Part shown: positions 26,497 to 34,241 of the stretch, piece by piece
Numbering within the stretch: the stretch's first letter is position 1
Layout: each line of letters starts with the position of its first letter
Assembly (NCBI RefSeq): GCF_900105075.1
Contig: NZ_FNSK01000001.1
Coordinates: 1,749,001 to 1,813,000, forward strand
Length of the DNA stretch: 64,000 nucleotides
Direction of reading: 5' to 3'
From: Rhodobacter sp. 24-YEA-8
GTDB lineage: Bacteria > Pseudomonadota > Alphaproteobacteria > Rhodobacterales > Rhodobacteraceae
Made by a program: the position numbers and the translations under genes
The notes under the pieces: model-generated
Seen by the model: only the letters and a program-made list of their open reading frames with translations
What the model was told of the DNA's origin: nothing
Databases searched by the model: none

Positions 26497-27135
26497 ATGC
26501 CTGAACATCTCGCCGATGCCGATGCTTTGCCGCTTGCCTCGCTGGGGCTCGATGCTTTCGAGACCGGGATGCTCGCCGTCACCCGCCATTTCATGACCGC
26601 CTTCGCGCGGCCCGAAAGCCAGGCCTGGCAGAGCGCCTATACGATTGCCGCCGAACGCTGGGGCCAGGCGCGGGGCCCGCAGATCGCGCATGGGCTGCTC
26701 GCGGTGATTCAGGCGCTGCGCCAGGCCCGGGACGAGGATTTCCACTACGCCAACCCGCTCTGCATTTCCTGCCGCGATCAGGTGACGCCCGAAGAGGCCG
26801 CCTTTTGCCTCATGCTGCACGCAATGCGCCGCGACCGCGCCGATCTCGCGCGCGGCCCGGTGCTGGAAGTCACCGGCGGCCGGATGGATCCGCTTCTGAT
26901 CCAGGTGGCCTTGTCTTTCGCGGCGCGTTTCCCGGCAGAGGATGCGGAAAATACCGCCGCCGCAAAGGCCGCCGCGAAATCTGCCACCCAGGCCGAGGGC
27001 CTGAACCCTGCCCCTGTTGCCGCCGGCACCGCCTCGCAGCGCCCCTCACTGAGACCCTCACTGGCCCCCTCGCAACGACCGGCCCATCGCCCGACCCATC
27101 CCCCTGCGGCACGGCATCTGCGTCTCGTGCATTGA
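26497..27135 (+). CDS. Conserved hypothetical protein
   Basis: 212 residues, cytoplasmic, helical. The folded part (about 1-150) contains FETGMLAVTRHFMTAFARPE, an RQARDEDFHYANPLCISCRD segment with a CxxC-like pair, and EEAAFCLMLHAMRRDRADLA. The C-terminal 60 residues are a low-complexity Ala/Pro/Arg tail with repeated QRPSLRPSLAPSQRP. I have seen similar proteins annotated as hypothetical in Rhodobacteraceae but know no function. ATG 26497 fits better than the TTG at 26461. Confidence 0.72.
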   Translation: MPEHLADADALPLASLGLDAFETGMLAVTRHFMTAFARPESQAWQSAYTIAAERWGQARGPQIAHGLLAVIQALRQARDEDFHYANPLCISCRDQVTPEEAAFCLMLHAMRRDRADLARGPVLEVTGGRMDPLLIQVALSFAARFPAEDAENTAAAKAAAKSATQAEGLNPAPVAAGTASQRPSLRPSLAPSQRPAHRPTHPPAARHLRLVH

Positions 27136-27270
27136 TCGCATAACTGTCGCAACCTGTCGCGCGTCAGTGCGAATTTGCACGCTCGCACCCCCGGGCTGAG
27201 CGTAAACCCGGTCTTGCCCGGCGGAGATTCCGCTCTTAGATCCGGAAGGACAAAAGCGAAGGATCCAGCG

Positions 27271-27573
27271 ATGTTGACATCATCGGCGCGTTTCGAGACC
27301 CAGAATGGCTCGAAATATATGCAACAACTGTTCCGGCATTTCGCCCATAAGATCGAGGTCGAAGTGGACGCGCATCACGGGCGGGCCACGCTCGGCCCGG
27401 GACCGCTCAAGATGGAGGCCGATGCCAGCGGCCTCTCGGTGAAGGTCTCGGCGGAAGATGTGCGCGGCATCATCGAAGCGCGCTATATCGTCGACAAACA
27501 TCTGGTGGTCTTTGCCTTCCGCGACGGCTTTTCCGGCTTTGCCTGGTCGCTGGACGAGACGGCCCTTGCCTGA
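27271..27573 (+). CDS. DUF2218 family protein
   Basis: 100 residues. Features of DUF2218: SKYMQQLFRHFAHKIEVEVD near the start, then a beta-rich half (HHGRATLGPGPLKMEADASG; VVFAFRDGFSGFAWSLD). The family is often found with siderophore or metal genes, but nothing of that kind is adjacent here. ATG 27271 was chosen by the family N-terminus; the frame is open from 27175. No function is established. Confidence 0.85.
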   Translation: MLTSSARFETQNGSKYMQQLFRHFAHKIEVEVDAHHGRATLGPGPLKMEADASGLSVKVSAEDVRGIIEARYIVDKHLVVFAFRDGFSGFAWSLDETALA

Positions 27574-27705
27574 AACGGGGCCGCAACCAGCGGCGCGCCT
27601 GATCGGGTCAGGATGCAGTGATCCTGCCACCGGGCTTTGTTACGTAATTCGGATTGAGGCCGCATGTGTCCCTTGCCCGGCTTGTGTCAGCGCATGTGAA
27701 GGGTC

Positions 27706-28521
27706 TCAGGCGAGCCAGGTGATGTGAAGCAGTTCATGGGTGCGTTTCGTCTCTGAACCTCCGCATCCTGCCTGTTGAAGTCTCTCGCCATGACGCGCTC
27801 GCCGAGGAGTTTGAGGTCGAGCAGGTGAAGACCACCGGTTCGAGTGAACCGGCGAGGTCATCCTGGCTTCCACGCGACTTCGTCGGTGATATCCGGACCA
27901 TTTCTTCCAGTTGGCCCGCGCGAAGCGTTTGCAGGCGCGCAACGAAGCGCTACCCGCCTGCAGGCCGGGATCATCTCCCTGCCAGGCCCTGGTATTTTGT
28001 CCTGGAGGTATGATGGCATCGGCACCTCGGGCAGCGATGGGGCATGGCGCCCCTTGATGTCATAAATGCCATCGGCAGTGACACTCTCAATCCGCTCATC
28101 AGTTGGGACCTGCCCCAGCGGGTCCGGCAAAACGCCTCGCCGGTTCGTTTGAACCGGTGGCACTTTACCGGCTCGACATCACCGATACGGCTGCTGGTCA
28201 CCCCGACCGCCCGGACTTCCAGCGTATCAGCATCAACAACGATATGAAGCTTACGCCACTGGCGACGGCGACCGGCCCCGTGCTTGCGGACCAGCCCCTC
28301 CCCCTCGCGCGGGAACTTAATACCGGTGCTGTCCATCAGCAGGTGCAGCGGCCCGGACGCCGCGCGATACGGGATCTGCACCTTCACAGGATGACCCGCC
28401 TTGCCGCTCGGGGTCGTGAACCATGACATCTCCGGATCAAACCACACCAGCAGGGAGTCGCCAGCACCTGGCTGTAGCCGGAGCAGTTCGTTGTGCGGAA
28501 GAGGGGGACAGGCTTGCTCAT
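27706..28521 (-). pseudogene. Decayed IS5-family transposase
   Basis: Fragments of an IS5-type (DDE) transposase on the minus strand in more than one frame: MSKPVPLFRTTN at 28521, LLMDSTGIKFPREGEGLVRK with GAGRRRQWRKLHIVVDADT (28447-28200 region), QVPTDERIESVTADGIYDIK (the DGAYD motif) and KKWSGYHRRSRVEARM near 27880. The segment between the GRPG-like and VQIPYR motifs is missing, an internal deletion of about 60 codons. Clearly inactive. Confidence 0.85.
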
Positions 28522-28841
28522 GTGCCTACCCTAAGCCGCTGACTCACAAACATGAATCCGAAGCTCACAGGGATAGTGCAACATGTGTAACCGCCCCTTG
28601 CGCAAGAGGGATCTTCAGAGCTTCTTTTGGCGCGTCATCGGCTGCTGACATGTGTCCGGCCTCATGATACGACCGTCTCTCTGCCGCGGGCCCGTATGGT
28701 GTTCGAAGGTCGGGTCCAGATCAAAGCCGCGTGCTCGAAGTCACTCTGTTGCACACAGGTTCTCCCGATCCCGTCTCACGACGATTGCGCCAAACTGCTC
28801 CTTGCCCTCCTTCGCTCCGACGTCCTCGCGACCGTGACGGC
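28522..28841 (-). other. Non-coding flank downstream of the IS110-type transposase; candidate bridge RNA region
   Basis: About 320 bases with no convincing gene between the IS5 relic and the stop of the IS110/IS1111-type transposase. In elements of the IS1111 group the bridge RNA that guides recombination is known to be encoded in the long non-coding end downstream of the transposase. The length and position fit. I could not define the element end or fold the RNA. Confidence 0.4.
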
Positions 28842-29870
28842 TTACGCCGCTGCGGCCGGAGCCTCGTAGACACCACCTCGGGCCATCAGGGCCCAAACGA
28901 TGCGTGCCATCTTGTTAGCCAGCGCGACCCGCACCAACATTGGCGGCTTGCGCGTCAGCATGCCGCCGAGCCATGTGCCCGGTTGCGCCGCCGCATGGCA
29001 GTGCCGTTTGATGATGACGCTGTTGGCGCCAATGATGAGCAGGCGCCGCAGAGATCGCTCCCCCATCTTCGTCGTAGCGCCAAGCCGCTGCTTGCCGCCT
29101 GTTGAGTGCTGCCGTGGCACGAGGCCGAGCCAGGCGGCAAAGTCACGCGCCTTGCGGAACATCGTTGGCGATGGTGCCAGCGCCGTGATGGCTGTGGCAA
29201 TCAGCGGCCCGATCCCGGGCACCGTCATCAGCCGGCGGGCCACAGCATCTTCTTTGGCTCGGCGCTCGATCTCGGCGTTGAGTTTGCCGATCTCGGCCTC
29301 GAGATGCAAAAGCATGGCGACCAGAACCGTCAAAGTGGCAACAGCGTAGGCGGGCAGGCCATTGTCCGGATCTTTCACGATGGCGATCAGCCGAACCGCA
29401 TTGGCCGCCCCCTGCGGCACGATCAGACCAAACTCGGTCAGATGGCCACGCAGGGCGTTGATTGCCTGAGTGCGCTGACGGATCAGAAGTTCTCGGATGC
29501 GGAAGACCATGGCCGCGCCTTGTATCTCCTCGCTCTTCACCGGCACAAAGCGCATCGTCGGCCGCACTGCCGCTTCGCAAATCGCCTCGGCGTCTGCTGC
29601 ATCATTCTTCTGCCGCTTGACGAAGGGCTTCACGTAGGCGGGCGGGATCAGCCGCACCTCATGGCCGAGCTTGCCAATCTCGCGGCCCCAGAAATGCGCG
29701 ACGCCGCACGCTTCCATGGCCACGACGCAATGTGGCAACCCGCCGAAAAAGTCGAGCACCTGGTCGCGCCGCAGCCTCTTCCTAAGCAAAGCTCGCCCGA
29801 AGGCATCAGCCCCATGAACCCGGAACACATTCTTAGCAAGATCGAGCCCGACCGTGGTAATCTCAAACAT
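28842..29870 (-). mobile_element. IS110-family (IS1111-type) transposase, intact
   Basis: 342 residues, DEDD-type recombinase. The N-terminal RuvC-like domain shows VGLDLAKNVFRVHGAD, VVAMEACGVAHFWG and KRQKNDAADAEAICEA (the four acidic residues). The C-terminal transposase_20 domain shows MTVPGIGPLIATAI and PRQHSTGGKQRLG with the catalytic Ser. ATG 29870 follows GAGGAGG. No frameshift is visible, so the element may be active. It has inserted between the IS5 relic and dusA; the right end is probably between 29912 and 29990. Confidence 0.92.
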
Positions 29871-30005
29871 GACCGTCCTCCTCTGTGGATCGTTGCTGAC
29901 CCACCTTGGCACATTGACGCAGTCGGGCGGCGGTCACATCATCAATGCCGCACGGGATTAAATCAGCCGCCTGTCAGGCCTGCGCCCGGCTCGGTCTAAG
30001 GTCTG

Positions 30006-30989
30006 TCACGCAGGCAACCGGGTGACCTGCTCCAGCGCCTCCAGCACGACATCCCCCCCTGCGCCCTCACGGCTCGCTTTCGTTGACAGAACCTGACGCC
30101 AGCCCCGCGCGCCGGGCAGGCCGTGAAACAGCCCCAGCATATGGCGGGTAACCTGATGCAGCCGCCCGCCGTCAGCGATATGGGCGTCGATATAGGGAAG
30201 CATCTGCCGCACCACCCCGTCGCGCGACAGCGTCCGCTCTTCGCCCCAGAGATCATCCGCCCCGATCAGCACTTGGCCGGGATCGTGGTACGCCGCCCGA
30301 CCGACCATCACCCCGTCAAGCCCCTGATCAAGCAGGGTTCTGGCGGTCGCGAGATCGGCAACACCTCCGTTGAGGCAGATGGTCAGTTCCGGGAACCGGG
30401 CCTTCATCCGCAAGACAAGGTCATAGTTCAGCGGCGGAATTTCGCGGTTCTCTTTCGGCGAGAGACCCTGCAACCAGGCCTTGCGCGCATGGATGATGAA
30501 ATGCGTGATCCCGACCCTCGCGAGGCGCTCGATAAAGGCAGGCAGCACTGCCTCTTCGTCCTGATCATCGACCCCGATCCGGCATTTTACCGTCACCGGC
30601 ACATCTGCCTCGGCCTGCATCGCGGTCACACATTCCGCGACGAGATCGGGATCCTTCATCAGCACTGCGCCGAAACAGCCCGACTGCACCCGGTCGGAAG
30701 GGCAGCCACAATTCAGGTTCACTTCATCATAGCCCCAGGGGCGCGCGATCCGCGCAGCCTCGCCCAGTTCACGCGGGTCAGACCCGCCAAGCTGCAATGC
30801 CACCGGATGCTCTTCGCCGGAGAAATCCAGCAGCCGCGCTTTGGGCCCGTGAAGGATCGCAGGCGCAGTCACCATCTCGGTATAGAGCATGGCGCGTCGG
30901 CTCATGATCCTGTGAAAATAACGACAATTTCTGTCAGTCCAGTCCATCATCGGGGCGACAGATAGTCTATGAGATTGATTTTCAAGCAT
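30006..30989 (-). CDS. dusA: tRNA-dihydrouridine synthase A
   Basis: 327 residues, FMN enzyme that reduces uridine 20/20a in tRNA D-loops. Landmarks: SVAPMMDWTDRNCRYFHR, VNLNCGCPSDRVQSGCFGA with the catalytic Cys, VTVKCRIGVDD, FIIHARKAWLQGLSPKENR and LNGGV. The length and the PMMDWTD opening are specific for DusA. The gene is complete. Its 5' end borders an integrase relic, in keeping with the known use of dusA as an integration site for genomic islands. Confidence 0.95.
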   Translation of the reverse strand: MLENQSHRLSVAPMMDWTDRNCRYFHRIMSRRAMLYTEMVTAPAILHGPKARLLDFSGEEHPVALQLGGSDPRELGEAARIARPWGYDEVNLNCGCPSDRVQSGCFGAVLMKDPDLVAECVTAMQAEADVPVTVKCRIGVDDQDEEAVLPAFIERLARVGITHFIIHARKAWLQGLSPKENREIPPLNYDLVLRMKARFPELTICLNGGVADLATARTLLDQGLDGVMVGRAAYHDPGQVLIGADDLWGEERTLSRDGVVRQMLPYIDAHIADGGRLHQVTRHMLGLFHGLPGARGWRQVLSTKASREGAGGDVVLEALEQVTRLPA

Positions 30990-31101
30990 TTTTATAGTAT
31001 CTTCAATCCGTTGACCCAGTTTACCCTTACGCGAAGTTACGCCCTGATATCCCCGAATACCCCTCTTTACGACGACTCATTGCACACAGAGCGCAAACGA
31101 A

Positions 31102-31535
31102 ATGGCCTCGATCTCCAAGCTTCCCTCCGGCGCATACCGGGTCCGGATCAGACGGAAAGGCCGCTACTCGAGCGAGACTTCAGTGCGTCGGGACAACGCC
31201 CCGAAATGGATCCGGCAAGCTGAGACGCTGGTCGATCAGGGGTTGCCCCCAACAGATCGTCCGTCGCTCGCCTGCACACCTTCGGTGACCTGACTGATCT
31301 TCATATAGCCGATATCTGTGCGGCAAGGAAACCTCCCCGCCGCAGCGAGGAAGCCTCTCTCACGGCTCTTAAGCGCGACCTCGACAAGAAGAAGGCAGGT
31401 CGCCAGGGTTTCCCGGACCAGTGGCGCGCACATGGCCCGATGCCCACCGGCAGGTTCAGCGGACCCGGTGCAAGGCGGATCGATATCCGCAGCGTGACCC
31501 GGTTTTGTCGGCGGCATTTGCAACAAGGCCCATGA
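31102..31535 (+). pseudogene. Decayed site-specific integrase (N-terminal part)
   Basis: MASISKLPSGAYRVRIRRKG and RYSSETSVRRDNAPKW (31102-31250) are the arm-binding start of a tyrosine recombinase. In the next frame from 31275, HTFGDLTDLHIADICAARKP and SLTALKRDLDKKKAG continue the SAM-like core-binding domain. The frame then degrades and stops at 31533-31535. The catalytic domain (R..HRH..Y) is absent. It lies about 110 bp from the dusA start and points away from it, as in dusA-targeting islands. Confidence 0.7.
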
Positions 31536-31672
31536 CCGCTCTCCTCTGCGGAGCCTCGCAGGCCCACCCTGCACGCAGATGCCATCGCGGAGCGGTCGCA
31601 TCACCACAGCACAGATCCGGCGGCACTGGCGGCAGGGAAATCTGTGCCGCCGGCGCGCGCCCAAGGCGGATC

Positions 31673-31705
31673 TGACATTTTTCAGTTGCGTCTTGACAAA
31701 AATCA
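31673..31705. promoter_or_regulatory. Paired 12-bp boxes, candidate SorC operator 1
   Basis: TGACATTTTTCA (31673-31684) and TGACAAAAATCA (31694-31705), 21 bp apart, about 150 bp before the dihydroxyacetone kinase gene. They resemble the better pairs at 36345-36376 and 43339-43370. Inference from shared pattern and position. Confidence 0.45.
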
Positions 31706-31855
31706 ACCGACGCGAAAAAACAGGCGCAGGACGGGGCGCGCAGCTTTGCAGCCCGCCGTCCGGAGGAGACCAGCACAGTCCCAAATCCGGCCAGACCGCG
31801 CAGCCTGCGCGGGGCATGGAGGCGGGCTGGCTGCGAACGGAAAACGGGATCAGAT

Positions 31856-33586
31856 ATGCAACGCTTCCTCAATAACCCCGACGATATCGTCGATGAAACC
31901 GTCGCGGGATTTGTCCGTGCGCATCGCGATCTTGTGCGGCTTGATCCCGACAATCCGCGTGTGGTCGTTTCGACTGCGGCGCCGCAGCCGGGCCGTGTCG
32001 GCATCGTGACCGGCGGTGGTTCGGGGCATGAGCCCGCCTTTATCGGCTATACCGGCCGCAATCTGGTTGATGCAGTGGCGGTGGGAGAGCTCTTCTCCTC
32101 GCCGACCGCCAAAAGCTTTGCCGACGCGATCCGCGCAGCAGATGGCGGCGCCGGGGTCGCAGTGCTGTACGGCAACTATGCCGGCGACAATATGAATGTG
32201 CGCATGGCGAAAGAGATGGTGACCCCCGACGGGATCGAGGTCGCCACAGTCGTCGCCAATGACGATGTCTGCTCGGCCCCGCTGGCCGAGCGCGAGCGCC
32301 GGCGCGGCGTCGCGGGCGAGATCTTCATGTGGAAGATCGGCGGCGCGAAGGCAGCCAAAGGCGGTTCTCTGGCCGAGGTAATCCAGGCCGCGCAAAAGGC
32401 GATTGATGCCTGTCGGTCGGTCGGTGTCGGCCTTGGGCCCTGCACCCTGCCCGCCGTGGGCCATCCGAATTTCAAAATCGAGCTAGGCACGATGGAGGTC
32501 GGGATCGGCCATCACGGCGAGCCCGGCGTCCGCGTCGAGGCGCTGAAAACTGCCGATGCGGTGGCCGATGACATGCTGGACATCGTGCTGGGCGATCACG
32601 GGCTGCAGGAGGGCGCCGAGGTTTCGGTGCTGCTTTCGGGCCTTGGCGCGACGCCGATCAACGAGCTTTACGTGCTTTATGACCGGATCGAGAGCCAGCT
32701 GGATGCAAAGGGTATCCATGTTCACAAGGCTTTCGTCGGCAATTACTTCACCTCGCTTGAGATGGTCGGCGCGACGCTGACCGTGATGGCGCTGGACGCC
32801 GAGCTGAAAGAGCTCCTTGATCTTGCAGCCGAGGCGCCTGGCATGGCCACGGGTGCGGTGGCAGCGCCGAAAAACGCAGGGGTGGCCCATGGCCGCCATG
32901 CCGCCAGCGCGGCTGCGACCGCCACCACGATTGCAAAGAATGTCACCCTCACCGGCGCATCTGTGCCGGTGGCGGGCAGCGCCGGGATTGTCCGCGAGAT
33001 CGCCGCCGTGATCGTCGCCAATAAGGCGCATCTGTCGGAAATCGACGGGCTGATCGGCGATGGCGACCACGGGATCAATATGGCCAAGGGCTTTGGCCGC
33101 GCCGCGGACCGGATCCCGGCGGATGCCAGCCTCGATCAGGCGCTGCGGATCCTCTCGGATGTGCTGATGAGCGAGATCGGCGGCTCGATGGGCCCGCTTT
33201 ACGGCTTCATGTTCCAGGGAATGGCCGATGAGGTTGCGGGCCGCCCGGGCCTGGATGCCGATGGTTTCGCCGATGTGATGAACGCGGCCCTTGCGGGCGT
33301 AAGGAAGACCGGCTCGGCCCAGGTGGGTGACAAGACACTGATCGATTGTCTGGTGCCTGCGGTCGAGGCCTTTGATGCGGCGAAATCCCAGGGCCTTGCT
33401 GCCGCGCTGACGGCGATGTCTGAGGCCGCAGTCAAAGGCCGCGACTCGACCGTTGATCTGGTGGCAAAGATCGGCCGCGCCAGCCGGCTTGGGGAACGCT
33501 CGCGCGGGGTGCCGGATGCCGGCGCGACATCCTGCTGCCTGATCCTGACCACGCTGGCGGATGCCGCCCTGAAGCGGCTGGCCTGA
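31856..33586 (+). CDS. Dihydroxyacetone kinase, DhaK-DhaL fusion
   Basis: 576 residues; phosphorylates dihydroxyacetone or a related short ketose such as erythrulose with ATP. The DhaK domain (about 1-330) has GGGSGHEPAFIGYTGR, GNYAGDNMNVRMA and IGHHGEPGVR with the His that binds the substrate covalently in known DhaK. After an Ala-rich linker comes DhaL (about 370-575) with IGDGDHGINMAKGF (Mg-ATP Asp residues) and GGSMGPLYGFMF. First gene of the sugar locus, one base before the separate DhaL gene. Substrate uncertain; four-carbon kinases such as DerK and LerK belong to the same family. Confidence 0.92.
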   Translation: MQRFLNNPDDIVDETVAGFVRAHRDLVRLDPDNPRVVVSTAAPQPGRVGIVTGGGSGHEPAFIGYTGRNLVDAVAVGELFSSPTAKSFADAIRAADGGAGVAVLYGNYAGDNMNVRMAKEMVTPDGIEVATVVANDDVCSAPLAERERRRGVAGEIFMWKIGGAKAAKGGSLAEVIQAAQKAIDACRSVGVGLGPCTLPAVGHPNFKIELGTMEVGIGHHGEPGVRVEALKTADAVADDMLDIVLGDHGLQEGAEVSVLLSGLGATPINELYVLYDRIESQLDAKGIHVHKAFVGNYFTSLEMVGATLTVMALDAELKELLDLAAEAPGMATGAVAAPKNAGVAHGRHAASAAATATTIAKNVTLTGASVPVAGSAGIVREIAAVIVANKAHLSEIDGLIGDGDHGINMAKGFGRAADRIPADASLDQALRILSDVLMSEIGGSMGPLYGFMFQGMADEVAGRPGLDADGFADVMNAALAGVRKTGSAQVGDKTLIDCLVPAVEAFDAAKSQGLAAALTAMSEAAVKGRDSTVDLVAKIGRASRLGERSRGVPDAGATSCCLILTTLADAALKRLA

Positions 33587-33587
33587 T

Positions 33588-34241
33588 ATGACCGATCTGA
33601 GCGCCGCAGATGTGACCGACCTGTTCCGCACCGTCTCGTTGCGGATCGGAGAGGCACGCGCGGCGCTTGGCGCGCTTGACGGCGCCATCGGCGATGGCGA
33701 CCACGGCAATTCCATGGCCGAAGGCTTTGCCGCCCTGACCCGCGCACTTGTCACCGCGACCCGGGAGGGCAAGGGCGCGGGCGACCTTTTCCCCATCGCC
33801 GCCGAGAGCTTTCTCGATGCGGTGGGCGCCACCACCGGGCCGCTTTACGCCTCGGCCTTCCTCAGCGCCGCGCAGCTGTTCAGCGGCATGGACACCATTC
33901 CTGCCGAGCGCATCCCCGAACTGGTCACCGCCTTCCATGAGGGTATCGCAAGGCGCGGCAAGGCGAGCGCCGGCGACAAGACCATGCTCGACGCCTGGCG
34001 GCCTGCGGCGCGCGCGGTTGCCGCCGCCGGCCCCGACCCGCTGGCCGCCCTTGCCGCCGCCGAAGCCGCAGCAAATGAGGGCCGCGATGCCACCCGCGCC
34101 ATGGTTGCAGCCCTGGGGCGCGCCGCGCGGCTGGGCAGCCGGACGCTGGGTCATATCGACCCGGGCGCGGCCTCGGCGGTGATCATCATCCAGGGCCTGC
34201 GCGAAGGTCTGAAGGCCCATCTTGCGCGGGGGGCCGGCTGA
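33588..34241 (+). CDS. DhaL-type kinase subunit
   Basis: 217 residues, stand-alone nucleotide-binding subunit. IGDGDHGNSMAEGFAALTRA carries the conserved Asp/His set for Mg-ADP/ATP, followed by GATTGPLYASAFLSAAQLF and the C-terminal NEGRDATRAMVAALGRAAR and LGHIDPGAASA. Because the kinase upstream has its own DhaL domain, this one may serve the DhaK domain fused to the regulator that follows. Its stop overlaps the next start by one base. No PTS-type DhaM was seen, so ATP is the likely donor. Confidence 0.9.
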   Translation: MTDLSAADVTDLFRTVSLRIGEARAALGALDGAIGDGDHGNSMAEGFAALTRALVTATREGKGAGDLFPIAAESFLDAVGATTGPLYASAFLSAAQLFSGMDTIPAERIPELVTAFHEGIARRGKASAGDKTMLDAWRPAARAVAAAGPDPLAALAAAEAAANEGRDATRAMVAALGRAARLGSRTLGHIDPGAASAVIIIQGLREGLKAHLARGAG

